This document shows, piece by piece, positions 38,968 through 55,279 of a stretch of 64,000 bases of DNA. The notes below the pieces were generated by a model. That model searched no databases. It worked only from the letters and a program-made list of their open reading frames with translations, and was not told where the DNA came from. The stretch comes from Flectonema sp. DT1601 (Eukaryota > Euglenozoa > Diplonemea > Diplonemida > Diplonemidae), in contig OZ025839.1 in assembly GCA_964019425.1 (NCBI GenBank), positions 496,001 to 560,000 on the forward strand, read 5' to 3'. How positions within the stretch are numbered: the first letter of the stretch is position 1; each line of letters starts with the position of its first letter. The position numbers and the translations under genes were made by a program.

Positions 38968-39194
38968 ATTCTTTTTACAGTAACTTACAAAATCAAACCT
39001 AATTCTAAGAAATAATTCGAATGAGTGTAGCCCATGAAGTCAGCTAGATACCCACGTATTCGAAATGAAAATGATTTGCTGAATATATTGAGAAATATGG
39101 ATTACCATAACTTTGAAGTTTATTCAGTTCTGTTAGAAAGTTGGGGTCAATTAAAGGAACGAAAAGAATAGAGAAGATTATGGAAAAGAGAAAG
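38968..39194 (+). pseudogene. truncated tandem duplicate of the 5' end of the next gene
   Basis: From the acceptor-like attctttttacag through an ATG at 39034, this copies the start of the 39265 gene: the first ten codons differ at one residue (Thr3 to Ser). It then carries small deletions, shifts frame and ends at a stop near 39170, and similarity stops at about 39194. The following intact gene repeats the same leader. It is a local duplication of roughly 250 bp that never included the rest of the gene. Confidence 0.75.
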
Positions 39195-39264
39195 CATTAT
39201 TATTATTTTGTTTTGTAAAAATTCTTTTTTACAGTAATTTACAAACAAGAAATGAATGTAGCCC

Positions 39265-40824
39265 ATGAAGACAGCTAGATACCCTCGTATTCGAAATGAA
39301 AATGATTTGCTGAATGTAATAAGAAATTTAAATCACAATGACTTTGATAATGTCTACAGAAGTTTATTCAGTTCTGTTAGAAACTTGGGGTCAATTAAAG
39401 GACTGAAAGCAATGGAAAAGATAATGGAAAAGAGAAAAAGATATAATCTAAGTGACAAGATGCCTCTTGCTGCTTCATTCTTCAGCACTGCTGGGAAGCT
39501 GTCATACTCTTCAAGGTTATGGGAAGTGTACGGTATAGTATTAGAAAACAGAGGTTTTAAACACGTTAAAACTGTCCACATAGGTTTGATAGTTAACGGC
39601 TACGCAGCATACAACCATCAAAGAGCTGAAAGCCTCCTTGAAATGGCGTGGGAAGAACTCTCTTCAAGAGATCCTATCGTGTGGGAGGAATCAGCTATTT
39701 TGTCATCTGTGAGTAGAATATGTCCTCATTTGATATTTCATCTGACTTCATCTTTATCTGAAATCACTTTGCGAACATTATGCAAAATTCATTCAGCACT
39801 TTGCAAAGTTAGATCTACATACGTAAAATCTTATATTTCTATACTAGCTCAGGAAATCGAAAGAAGAGGTTGGAGTGAACATCTGGACGTTGGAATGATT
39901 AGTAAAATAGGAATGAAAAATACTGATCACACCGATAACTTGATCAGAACAGCGATAGAAGAATATGCTGTTCGGGTGACTAAAAATATAAAAAATAATG
40001 AAAAATTAGAAGGAGAAAAGAAGAAATTGCCTGAAGAAGTTTATGATGTGGAATTATTTCATACGTTACTGAGTGAGATACTCGCATGTGATAATAAGAT
40101 AAGTGTTAAAGACTTGGAACGGGTTGTTCCACCACCTCAAAGTCCACGTGAGCTCTCTATGATTTTGTACCAATTCAGCAGGTTGTCTATTTCATCAGAA
40201 TTACAATCGTCATTTGACTTATGCATTGAAGCGATGTTATCGACTCGTACTGATGATTTGTCATCCATATCAACGATTATGATTTCATTACCGCATGATC
40301 ACCATCTTTGTACAAAATTACGTAGTTATTTCTGTAATTTATCGTTGTCTCTTGGGTTTCGTTCTGTAACAAACTACGCACTGTATTCGATCTGTAGATA
40401 TTTACAGTACCTTCAGCCTCATGTTGAAAACATTCTTCGTGAGGAGTTATCAATTCGTGGAATGGAATGCATGTCTGCAAGGGAACTCTCTCTGTACCAG
40501 AGAGATCTTTCTTTTGATATTATTCCTGCTGTGTTAAAGAGAGATATGTTCTCACAGAAACTGCGTGAGTTGCTTTACTTTTTACGAGTCCCTGAAATTC
40601 AAGGTCATTCGGAACTTTCTTCAGCAATCGTTAAGGAACTCGCAACCAGAGACTGGTCAACAATAACACCGTTGCAATTCGGATCCATTTGCTCTGCCGT
40701 TTCTCGAATGAGATCAAGCGGACCGATTCTAAATAAAATTATGTTCAAATTTCGTTCGTCAGATTTACCTGCTCCCATCAGCGCTGGTGTAGTTGAGTCG
40801 TTTAAGAAATTGTCACTCGCATAG
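39265..40824 (+). CDS. helical-repeat protein of unknown function, possibly organellar RNA-binding
   Basis: 519 residues, single exon, ATG at 39265, TAG stop. It is predicted almost entirely alpha-helical with repeated short leucine-rich helices, and ends with a 40-residue segment beginning RDWSTITPLQFGSICSAVSRM. The look is that of FASTK/RAP-associated or heptatricopeptide-type proteins that bind organellar RNA, but I see no clear RAP domain, so this is only a resemblance. No obvious targeting peptide beyond a basic N-terminus (KTARYPRIR). An acceptor (cttttttacag) ends at 39234, and a short upstream ORF (39252) overlaps the start codon. Its 5' end is duplicated just upstream. Confidence 0.7.
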   Translation: MKTARYPRIRNENDLLNVIRNLNHNDFDNVYRSLFSSVRNLGSIKGLKAMEKIMEKRKRYNLSDKMPLAASFFSTAGKLSYSSRLWEVYGIVLENRGFKHVKTVHIGLIVNGYAAYNHQRAESLLEMAWEELSSRDPIVWEESAILSSVSRICPHLIFHLTSSLSEITLRTLCKIHSALCKVRSTYVKSYISILAQEIERRGWSEHLDVGMISKIGMKNTDHTDNLIRTAIEEYAVRVTKNIKNNEKLEGEKKKLPEEVYDVELFHTLLSEILACDNKISVKDLERVVPPPQSPRELSMILYQFSRLSISSELQSSFDLCIEAMLSTRTDDLSSISTIMISLPHDHHLCTKLRSYFCNLSLSLGFRSVTNYALYSICRYLQYLQPHVENILREELSIRGMECMSARELSLYQRDLSFDIIPAVLKRDMFSQKLRELLYFLRVPEIQGHSELSSAIVKELATRDWSTITPLQFGSICSAVSRMRSSGPILNKIMFKFRSSDLPAPISAGVVESFKKLSLA

Positions 40825-40944
40825 CTGATTTGTGTAATAAATCTCTCTTCATAAATATATGTTGTCTTGTTGTGATACATATGATAGAGCATTTTTTTTT
40901 TTCAGCGAGTAGTTTGCAGTTACTCATTTTTTTCCAACAGGGCG

Positions 40945-43900
40945 ATGACGAAGGGGCACAATGGGGGGGCATTGGTCCAACTGGCAGGGGAATTCCAAAA
41001 AGGAATCCAGAGAATAGATAAAGCGATAGAAGAATTAGGACGGCGACATGATGTGAACAGAGAAGACGGTCTTGCAGAATGGTGTTCGAGAAATGCTCTG
41101 TTGGTGTTAAGGTGGTTGGGAGACACTACTGAAATTGGAGCACATTTCAATCCGTCGTCAGTCTGGTTAGAAGACGAGCGATCAATGCCCCCACCAGCTG
41201 AGGTCTCGGAAGCCATAACAGAACTACCTAATTTGTTAGACTCTTTACTAGGTCAATTAAACCCAATCTTTTCTGAGGAAGCCATCTCTGGCTCTACCAG
41301 AAAACCAAAACTCCAAGCAAGCATTGAACACTTTAATCAGCACAGAAATGCTCTTGACTTGGCGATATTTAAAACCATTCGTGAGATATGTAGAATAAGA
41401 GAATATCATGTTTTACGATTAGATGAGGCTATTCATAAATGTTATCGAGCCATTCAATTTGGGGATGGGAGTTCACTGGGATCGGAACCTGGCGAGCAGC
41501 TAATTGTTAATTTACCGATTTCAAGGCATTGGAATGTTCCTCCAGCAGCGAGTGGAAAATATTTACAACTTGAACCGACTTGTCGTAATAAGTTAGAACC
41601 TGTCGAAGGAGTTTCATCTGGCGACCTTCGCCTCTCTATCTTCGCTCAAGTTGGTTGCGGAGAATCACTTGAGTTTGATGATGAAGGTCAATGGGAAGGT
41701 TTCACTGTCCGCATCTGTGTTAGTGTAGACGACAACGCTAAAAGCCCTTTTGATGATTTACAGCTCACAGTCTCTACTCTCTCTCCTGGATGTGAAATGA
41801 AGTCAATTAGAACTACACTCGAATCATATGATGAAGAAGTCTGGCATGAGAGCTCAGAAATTAGAGTTCTATTACCACCAATTCAAGCAGGTCATCAACA
41901 CGATATATTAATATTAGGTCACGTGAGAAGTGTTGGACTTGTTGAGATTGTAATAAGAGTTGGAGCAGCTCCCTGGACATTAGAAGATCATCGTCGTCTT
42001 CGCATCGCTTTAGCAACAGCAGCTGGTGTTGAAGCCGAACATCTTCGTTTTGCTGAAGTTGGAGATGTTCAGGAAGATGGTTGTGCATCTGTTCACTGTG
42101 CTTTTCCTGATCATCCAAAACCCCGAGCTGCTCAGTCAACCCTTCTCAGTGTTCTCTCTGATTGTAAAAATCCTGGAGACAGAGGACTCCCTTATTCAGT
42201 TTCTTACTTTGGTCCTGCCCAACCAACAATTCCTGACATGAACGCAACTTTAACATTTAGAAGTCAAATGACTGACCCTCAAGTGACCCCACCACGTGAC
42301 AGAAACAATACGAGAGGTGTCGCATTCAATACAACAAAAGACGTTGGTGACACAGTAATGGTTGATGTTTGTCTAGCTGAGAGATGGGGTTTTCACAGTG
42401 GGAGAGTAAGAGAAGAAGTATTTCGTCAGAACTTGTGTACCATCTTATCACGTGTAAATGGTGAAATATCATTCGACTCTGACCACACGAAGTGGCATAA
42501 AGAACTCGCTAAAACAGTAACTTCTCCTCTCTATGATCATCCTTTAAGTGAATTGAGACAAACTCTCCTTGTAAAGGAATTGCTTTGGATAGCACTTGGA
42601 GGTGTAGTCAAAACTGATGACCCAGGAGAACGAAAAGCCATCATTGCTTCATTGAGAGCACAAAAATGCGTCGTCAATCCCCAACCAATCAATACGGCTC
42701 CTGAATGCCGACATTCCCTTTACACTAAAAAAGACTCTCACGTTATATCGGCACTTCATCTTGCCTGTTTGCAAGTTAACGATGAGGTTTGTTTCATGGT
42801 TCCCTTCTTTGTATTTACGTGTTATGAAAACACAACTTATTTTATCAACAAACAGTTACAACGGATGAATAAATTCCTGGACGCTACATCTTCGGAGGTT
42901 CCAAACAAAGAGTTAGCCACAGAAGAGGTTTGTACCATTAACTTGTTTGAGTTGTGACATCACATATTTTGTTTTCGTAAATACTGTAAAACAGGAATCC
43001 GAACGGTTGTTTATCAGCGGACGGGAAGAAGAAGCGAGAAGTGTACTTTTAAAGAATAGAAAGATGGCACCAAAAGAACTGAGGAAACGCAGCAAAGGAA
43101 CAGTAGTACCACAGCCGGCGGTTAAAAGCGTACGGAAAGCAACACCAAGTGCGCAAACCCCAAAAAGGGTTGCGACGAAGACTCCAACAAAGTCGTCACC
43201 AACTCCAACTCGCAACATAAAATCACCTCCTGTACGGAAACCACCTGCAAAGAAAGCCTTTGGAGGAGGTGCGTCACCTAAAGTAGGTATCGCTGAAAAT
43301 CAAACCCCTTCTCGTAAAAAGAAGGTTGGCAAGGCCAACTTTGAAGCTCTCTCGATGCCGTCACCTCGTAAAGTAACTCCAAAAAGTATGAAAATAAATA
43401 AAATAAAACAAGAACAAAATATTGGATTTAACGCTACTGCCTACTGTGGTAGACAATTATTATGGAATGTTGATCAACCTGGTTATATGAGATCTCACAG
43501 TGCTACGTCTACGGGGAGTAGAAGAGGTCGAATGCCTCATTCTCCTGAAGGGTTATCTAGTTTGAGAAGTCAATTTAGAACTCCAACACCAAAGAGTAGG
43601 AGGAGGAAGATTGATTTGGAAAGGCCGCCGACAGCTGATGAGGACTTGCAAAACTACATCTGTGGAAGGGAAGCTTCTCGCTCTCCTTCTCCGTCATTTG
43701 CATCCTCTCGAAGATCATCTCGTTGGTTAGCTGGCTCAGAAGTTGATTCCCTTCACGCACACTCAGAGCTTCGAGGTTCTGCAGCTCGCTTCAATCGACT
43801 CGCCACACCACCCCCATCATTACTAATGGAAACACCTCCCCGATCTCCGCGCTCATCTCTTAAAGCTCAGCGGTTACAAAACACTAAAACTGACTCCGTA

Positions 43901-44409
43901 CTCGAGCCCTGGCTCGCAAATTCTAACGCAACTCCATCTTCTGAACTCCAACCACCTTCTCCACCGCTAAGCACTCAAGTCACACCTTCGTCTGGTCGCT
44001 CTCGGATTTCATTTAAAGAAGGAGACAGGATTTGTGTTAAGTGTGGAGTTGAAATTGTGAAAGACATCTTTCGACAAACTCGTTTTGAATGGAGAGATGC
44101 TCTGGAACGGTTTGTCGGATGTCCTGGAGTAGTTGTCAGAGTGGATCCAGATATTCGCGCTGTGGAAATACACTTCGATTCCAGCGTAGTAAGAACTCAT
44201 GACCCTCGTCAAATGCAACTCGTTTGGCCTGTTGAGTCCGTAGAATCAGAGTCAACGTCACCGGTATGCATGTTTCTTATTACTTAGGTAGTGATTGACT
44301 GAGATTAAAAACAACAACAACCAAAAAGGTACCAACACGTAGAAAACCAATCAATTCGGTAAGCGATCCTCCACCCTCGGTATTGCGGCGGCGTACTCAG
44401 GTGTGTTAA
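40945..44409 (+). CDS. large four-exon protein with C-terminal MIB/HERC2-like domain
   Basis: Model: join 40945-42786, 42856-42927, 42995-44263, 44329-44409, giving 1087 residues. All three introns (69, 67 and 65 bp; donors GTTTGT, GTTTGT, GTATGC) are phase 0 and end in CAG or AAG. An acceptor (tttttccaacag) ends 4 bp before the ATG. The N-terminal ~210 residues are helical. The middle (about 190-480) is beta-rich with an alpha/beta unit around LEDHRRLRIALATAAGV, and then a basic, Ser/Pro/Thr-rich disordered stretch runs from about 660 to 970. Residues about 982-1048 (GDRICVKCGVE...GVVVRVDPD...VEIHFD...DPRQMQLV) fit the small SH3-like MIB_HERC2/KEG-repeat fold found in ubiquitin ligases. No RING or HECT domain is visible. 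Function unknown. Confidence 0.7.
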
Positions 44410-45046
44410 AGTTGTTATTAATGCAAAACTACTTGTACTTCTCGGTTTCGTGGAATTTGGATAACACAAACAGAAATAGACTTCTCGAACAGCACGTCTT
44501 GCCGCGATTTTTGCCTCACCCGTTGCAGCCTTAGTGGCTATGAGCGCATCAGTGAATTCTTAAGAGTAGTTGTAATGCCAAAGATGATTAGACCTTGGCT
44601 TGAAAATATATTGAATTCTCATTCGCACTGGTTATAGTATAGACACCCGAAGTAATTAATTCACTTCAAAAAGGTCTGTTGTTCTCATAGAAGCTCGCGT
44701 TGATTTTCGCACGTGGTTAGCGTTTAATGAGCCATCGGTCATAAGTCTTACTGTTCTTCCTGCATAGACAAAAAAAAAAAAAAAAAGAAAAATTACTCTT
44801 TTTACTTTCCTGATAGCGTGAAAAGACTTCAACGTTTGTTTGAGGTTGTGTTTTTGTAAGTTTTATTGCATTCCGTCTTGACTGAAGTCATAACGAAGCA
44901 AATGAAACGGTTGATAATAGGTTGTCGTTTCCGAATTGGTAGGTTTTTTGCTAACACTGTGCTGTCGCAGAGCTCTTGCCAACGGTTAGTGAACAATAAA
45001 GTAATCGTTAGCGCACGGGTTTTTCATGGAACCTGTCTGTCTGTCT

Positions 45047-45079
<33 letters not shown>

Positions 45080-46209
45080 TTTTTTTTTTGTTATCGTTTT
45101 TCCCTTCCTCTGTTGTTTGAAGCTTGCGAACATTCAAAAGAGAGAAAAAAAAAAAAAATGAAGGAAAATGAGATGAATATATAAAAGCAATGGAAAACAT
45201 AAAAAGGATGTTTCCTTTATTTTGAAGTTGGGATGGAAAGAAAAATGTAGAAATTTGTACACAGTGAATAAACTGAAAGAATCAGATACGGTAAAAAAAA
45301 AACAAAAACAAAAACAAAGAAAAAACAAAGAAACGAATTAAAAATGATCAAGATCTTGTTTTTTCGGAGTATTGTGAGAGCAATACTTTGATTTGGTGCA
45401 TTCACTCCCTCTTGAAGAAGATGGGAACCCGTTTGTCTCTTCTATTTTGAGATTATTTACTAATTTTAATCTCAAAGAATCTGTTTGTATAGTGTGAACG
45501 ATATTTAGTCCTTCGTCAACTTCCTATTAACGCGAGTCGCACTGTTTTTCTAACGAATAGCAACGAATGTGTGATATCAACTGTCCGCAAGAGCGGAGAG
45601 TGAGTGGCATACTCCAAAGTGAGCTCCTATTTCTGGAAATAATAAAAAGAGATCTGACAGACGCACCAAAGAGTCTATTAGGATTCAATCAACCTCAACA
45701 CGTTGTGACCTGGTCACGTAGTGTGAGGATCCACCAGCCTTCGCGACTTGTTGGCGTGGGAAAGGTCTCACTTTGTGTATTTCTTCGTTTTTTGTGGGAG
45801 CAGTCTGCGAATCGTGATTTTGTTCTGGCCGCAGTATAGGAAAGCTGAGAGGCGATACAAGGTATCACCACAGGACTTGAAAAATGATGAAGGTTGAGGA
45901 ATGTATTAAATACTTCTAACTCAAGTCCTTGTCATACATTACGGAAATCATTGTATAACAAAGTACGTACAGGATTCCCAATTCTTAAGTATGTCCCCCT
46001 CCACCCTTTGATGGTTGCCCCCACCCTTTGTATATGTGTCTACGAGCTACATGTGTAAATGATAAAGCACGCTTTTCAATCACTATATTATTCACTAGTT
46101 AGCATTATATATTCGGGAGGGTTGGCTAATGTATGTTTTACTGTTTGGATTTAGTTTTCATTCACTCACTTGTAGTATCTTTTTCTAGGCAGGGGCTTCA
46201 ACAGGCATC
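44410..46209. other. 1.8-kb intergenic, low-complexity
   Basis: Contains A-run 44768-44785, a (GTCT)n-to-poly(T) tract at about 45034-45090, an A/G-rich tract 45138-45160 and several acceptor-like sites (tttttctag ending 46190) before AP-4 epsilon. One small ORF (45567-45839) is listed separately; nothing else is convincing. Confidence 0.5.
45567..45839 (+). CDS. small ORF, 90 codons, unknown (weak)
   Basis: ATG start, TAG stop, fairly ordinary amino-acid composition (begins MCDINCPQERRVSGILQSEL) in a locally less A/T-rich stretch. It could be a small gene, a first coding exon with a donor inside (gtctcac near 45764), or chance. I do not recognise it. Confidence 0.2.
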   Translation: MCDINCPQERRVSGILQSELLFLEIIKRDLTDAPKSLLGFNQPQHVVTWSRSVRIHQPSRLVGVGKVSLCVFLRFLWEQSANRDFVLAAV

Positions 46210-49200
46210 ATGTCGAAGTTCAGGACTGCAAAGGAATTAGGAAATTCCAAGCAGTTCTTTGAGCTGATTAGGAGCATTGGAGAGGCGAAGAGTAAGCAAG
46301 AAGAAGATAAGATAATTACGAAAGAGACATCCGTACTAAAACAGAAGATGGCAGAGAAAGACGTTGACAAGAAGCAAATGAAAGAATACGTCGTGAGATT
46401 ATTGTACTGTGAGATGTTGGGACACAACGCGGAATTTGGTTACATTCATTGCGTTAATTTAATTGCTTCGACTGATGTTTTACAAAAACGAACAGGTTAC
46501 CTCGCAGTACAACTAATGGTTTCTCCAGAAGACAGTTTGTTACTACTGGTGGTAAGTCCAATTCAAAGTGACTTGAAATCTAAAAGCACCTTAGAAGTTT
46601 GTTGTGCTCTTGGAGCAGCAACTAAACTAGTAACACCAGAGATCACACCGATGGTCATTGCTGATATCCAAAAATGTTTAACTCACGACAGTCCTCTTGT
46701 CAGAAAGAAGGCTATCGTCTGCATTCACGCATTATGGAGACGTGATGAAAACAGTGTAGGTGATGTCAATCAATATCAACAAGTTCTGTGTGATAGAGAA
46801 CCGTCAGTCATGGCCTGCTCTCTTGGGTTCTTGCAGGATCTTTGCTTCCTAAACCCAGAAGGGAATAAACGACTCGTCGTGTCTTTTGTTTCCATTCTTC
46901 AGCAAATCTGTCAAAACAGACTTCCTAAGGAATACGACTACCACCGCATTCCAGCTCCATGGATTCAAATTAAGCTGTTAAAATTGTTAGCAATTCTCTG
47001 TAACAACGACGTTGAGAAGTCGAAATTGGCGCATCCTGTTATCACAGATGTGATGAAAAGAGCTGAGTCAGGAATTAATATTGGTAACGCCGTTGTGTTC
47101 GAAGCCGTTAAAACGATTACCTGTCTCGTTCCACACCCGGAACTAATCGAATCGGCAGCAGAGGCAATCGCGAAATTTTTGAAATCTCCGAACCCTAATT
47201 TAAAATATTTAGGTATCACAGCCCTTTCAAGAATTGTCTTGATTGATCCTGTGTACGCAAAGGTTCACAGAGATGTCGTAATGAATTGCCTTGAAGACCA
47301 TGACGAAACTATCAAACGTAAAACTCTAGACCTTCTCTACGCCATGACAAATGAAGATTCCGTTGAAGCGATCGTCGCCCGACTAATTAAGTTTTTAGCT
47401 GCAGCTCACGACATGTTCTTGAAAGCTGATTTGGTTCAAAATATTTGTAATCTCGCATACCGATTCTACCCAAACATGATTTGGTACGTAAACGCTATGA
47501 ATGAAACCATTAAACTTGGACAACAGTTTGTTGATAATCAAACAGCTCAAGGACTTCTAAAGATGATTGCTGAGGGTTCTGAAGACGAAACTGAAGATGA
47601 GAATGCTTTAACCAGAACTAGAGTTGTGGATATGTACTTTGAACTTCTTGATGCAACTGATAAGTTGCCTCCTATTCTTGTTCAAATCATTTCATGGGTA
47701 CTTGGAGAGTACGGATTCATGTCAAAGCAAAACAAGCAAGACGATATCCTTGACAAGCTCTGCGACAATTTAGAAAGATCATCTGACTCTACCGACACCA
47801 GAGGATACGTATGTAGCTATTCTAAAGTTATAGAATGAAATAATATGTTTTGACATAAAAGAAAAATTAAAAAATAAATACAGATCATCACTGCAATCAT
47901 GAAAATAACTGCCCAAATGCCACGCGTTCCTGACCACGTTATGGACCTCGTCACAACTTATAAGTATGTTTTTATACGGGTTTTTATCACATTGACGGTC
48001 TCGTTTTCTAAAGCGGCCTGCCGCTGCCCCGCAGAATTCAGCGCCTGGGACGTGGCTTGTTCCAAGGCACTCAGTCTGTGGACGGTATTTGTTACTGCCT
48101 GGCTGTCGCCGTCGAAGACCTGGTGAAACTCAGAACGTGACACGGGCAACCCCTCGGTTACACCGCACGCGTTCAACATATCATCAAACCTGGTGACATT
48201 CCTGTTCCTCAGGTGTAACAACATCACCTCCTTCGGCCTCATCGCGATGCCTTGAATCGACTCCCTTGGTATACCTAAAAAATCCATTAGCATATCATTG
48301 ATAATACTTTCAGCCTGCTGCTGTGAACACCATCCCCCAAGGTTCATCCTAACATCATCCATTTTGTAAGTTCCACGTCTCAACTCTTCTCCTTTCCAAG
48401 CTTCTTCTAAGCTAGAAGGTAACCTGAAGTCATAGGTACTTGAAGCCGCAACTAATGTCCCTGGCTGATCGATGTACATTGGCACTTCATCCATTTAAAA
48501 GTAATTTAATTTATTGAAAGGATGCAAAATTGCCTGGATAAAGGCAGATAGGCATAACGAATCAATCGCATAGCACTATATAAAATGATAAGACGGTAAA
48601 GGAAAAAGAAAAAAAAAAGAGAGAAAATGTATAACAAAACACCAACAGGTCATCATGCAGTCTTGCCCTTCAGCAGAGATGTTATGAATTTCTTATGTTA
48701 GCAGAACTGAATGATGACACCAACACATTAATGTCAAGAGTGTTACCAGTTGATGGTTGCTGTGAAGATCTTGAAGCTGATGAGTGTATGTCTTGAAGCT
48801 GTCTTGGATATTTTTTTTTTTTAAAAAAAAAAAAATTTACTAAAAAATAACGAAACACAGCTCTCTCATTCTTAAACGCGATTGTTCAAAAAGCCCGTGA
48901 TGAAGGAGCACGAGACTACGTCTCTGGTAAACTTGATGAGGTTATCGGTGTAGTAGAAGAACCACAATGGAACTCAGCAGCGGCATATGTTAATCCAACA
49001 GACCACAAAGAAATCATCGAACAAAAACCTCCAAATGAAAGTGAAGTTGAATTACAAGTTGTTGGAGGTGATGTTTGGGGTAAAAAGAATCTTGATGACC
49101 CTGCTGAAGAAGACGCACAAGATCTGCCAGACATCCCACAAGAAGAAGAACCAACATTGAACAGTCCAAACAGTGGTATATTTGGACCTGACTCTGAAGG

Positions 49201-49669
49201 AGCAAAGAAAGGAAAGAAAAAGGTTAAGAAGAAGGTTGCTAAGGCAACTTCAAAAGAAGACAAAATGTTCAGCGCGCTATTTGAGCCAACTAAAAAGACG
49301 AAGAAGAAGACCAAGAAAGCAGGAGATGCTCCTCTTCTTTCATTATTAGCAGCCGGAGAGCTGTCAGCTGGAGAGTTTCAGGAGCAGTGGGGTGCTCATC
49401 CCCATGTTGGAAATATTCAAATTCCTCTTCCAGCTGGTGTACAACTCAACATTGAGAGTATGACTCAATTAGCTCACCGTCTTGGTATCTCAACTGTTCA
49501 TATTATTGGGCAAGAGTTCATTGCTGCCACTCACCATGTTGTTGGAGGTCTTGTTCTCTGTCACTTCACTCTTGATGCCTCGGCATTTAATGTAAAATTA
49601 TGTTCCGGGGATTCGAACGTAACTGCTGAGACTTTGCAATTTATTGGACAACGCATCTTTGCAGCGTAG
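46210..49669 (+). CDS. AP4E1: AP-4 complex subunit epsilon
   Basis: Model: join 46210-47808, 47884-47963, 48649-48785, 48861-49669 (874 residues); introns of 75, 685 and 75 bp, all with GTATGT donors and CAG acceptors. AP-4 epsilon is a large subunit of the tetrameric adaptor that sorts cargo at the trans-Golgi network without clathrin. The N-terminal adaptin trunk is clear: FFELIRSIGEAKSKQEEDK, MKEYVVRLLYCEMLGHNAEF, RTGYLAVQL, RLPKEYDYHRIPAPWIQIKL, INIGNAVVFEAVK, NLKYLGITALSRIV, CLEDHDETIKRKTLDLLY and IISWVLGEYG all match the epsilon subfamily rather than AP-1 gamma. Exons 2-4 continue through ALQQRCYEF and a CCEDLEADE-SLSFLN segment. A Lys-rich hinge (about 700-730) leads to a C-terminal appendage ending at QRIFAA. 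The second intron is unusually long and holds an antisense ORF. Confidence 0.92.
47958..48494 (-). CDS. unrecognised 178-codon ORF nested antisense in an AP-4 epsilon intron
   Basis: ATG at 48494 to TAA at 47958-47960. The ORF fills most of the 685-bp intron 2 and its stop overlaps the last 6 bases of AP-4 epsilon exon 2. The protein is soluble and acidic-to-neutral, with a well-mixed composition (MDEVPMYIDQPGTLVAASS at the start, helical C-terminal half with LSALEQATSQALNSAGQRQA). The DNA is more G+C-rich than the other introns. On the minus strand a tttatatag stands about 75-80 bp before the ATG, a possible TATA box. I recognise no family. It could be a nested host gene or cargo left by a mobile insertion; no terminal repeats are evident. 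Confidence 0.4.
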   Translation of the reverse strand: MDEVPMYIDQPGTLVAASSTYDFRLPSSLEEAWKGEELRRGTYKMDDVRMNLGGWCSQQQAESIINDMLMDFLGIPRESIQGIAMRPKEVMLLHLRNRNVTRFDDMLNACGVTEGLPVSRSEFHQVFDGDSQAVTNTVHRLSALEQATSQALNSAGQRQAALENETVNVIKTRIKTYL

Positions 49670-50961
49670 GTACCTCCCTGCAATGTGTTGTCCTCATATA
49701 GAAGTAACGAAGAGCCGATAACAGTAATCGGGTTCACAGAGAGATGGTTGACATGTTTGTCTGCACTCGTGAGTGTGTGCGTCACTCGGACCACACTAGG
49801 TATTTTCTGTACGGTTTCCGATTTCATGTTTACATAAGAAAAATGTCAGCTATCCACCCTTGCCTGCAAGGTCAGAGCGTGAACGAAGATAAATTTTGCC
49901 ACGCCATTTTTTTAAAAAAAAAAAAATAAAAAAAATTGAGTTTTTCTTCCTCCTCTTCCCCACTTCCCTTCTTTAGTGTTACAGCCGGTGGTGCATTGAG
50001 AATATTTTTTCCTTTCTTTTTCCCTTTTTATTTTGTCTGTTTCCTTTATGTCGCTGCTTACCAAGCAGATTTTTACGTGCATGTGAAAAGGGAGACTCCC
50101 ATGAAGGTATATTCCTTTTAGCGTTAGAAATGGTTTACTTGTTTTTAAGGGATGAAAAACTGTCCCTTAGAAGCAGGCTCCCGCAGGCTATGTCTGGCAA
50201 TACACTAGTTTTGAACACTGAATAAATTTATGAAATGAAAAAAAAAAAAAAAAAAAAAACTTTTAAAACAAAGCTATATTACTTTTATTCGTAGTGAATC
50301 AAACGGGAAACAAATCCCTTTTTTCTCATCATGAGTTTTTTTAAAAAAAAAAAAAAACCCCAACAAAAAAAACCAAAAACCAGAAATTTCATCTTTTTAT
50401 TAATTTCAAAAGATTTGTGGACCAGCATAGAGGGAGAACAAGAGGGAAAAAAAATTACAATAAAAAAAAAAAAAAGTTTTGGGACACAAAAAGGAGGTAA
50501 GGCTAATAAAACAAAAGAAAACGTGCCAGCAGAAAGAAAATGAACACATGAGAAGCTTAGTGTTGTTCCTTTCTTTTTGTAGTAGTAAAAAGGCATTTTT
50601 TTCATTTTTTTTTTTTTTCATTTTTTTTTTTTTTTTTTTTGTGTATCACACGAATCCCATTCCCAACAAAAAAAAGGCACCTTATAATCTGTTATTATTG
50701 ATTTCTTTTTCCCCACTACCCTTTTTTTTTTTTTTTTTTGCTTCTCCTCGTCGAGTACTCTGATGTGTCTTTTCTTTTCTTTGTTATGCAGATAGAAATA
50801 ATAACTCTATTTTTCTAATAAAACCTTTTTTTTTTTTTTTAGGTCCCATCAAAAGTATATTATCAAGCTGTTTCCTCGTAGTTTTATGATACCTAATAAC
50901 AAAAAGTAATAACTACAATACGCCGTTTCAACAGGGATACTGATGCAGTCACGCACGATAA
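49670..50961. other. 1.3-kb intergenic, homopolymer-rich
   Basis: Many A- and T-runs (about 49911-49935, 50240-50262, 50344-50358, 50600-50641, 50718-50740, 50826-50840). Several reading frames are open only because of these tracts. The end, ccgtttcaacag (to 50934), is an acceptor-like site 27 bp before the next ATG. After the AP-4 epsilon TAG the same frame stays open for about 55 codons but with no adaptin similarity. Confidence 0.55.

Positions 50962-55279
<4,318 letters not shown>

Noticed and set aside
44410-45566. Search for tRNA, 5S or snRNA genes in the long spacers
   Set aside because: I found no convincing B-box plus cloverleaf or snRNA signature by eye; a covariance-model scan would be needed to exclude them.
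49670-49848. Open frame continuing past the AP-4 epsilon TAG
   Set aside because: The adaptin appendage is complete at the TAG, and the following residues show no adaptin character; about 55 open codons can occur by chance here.
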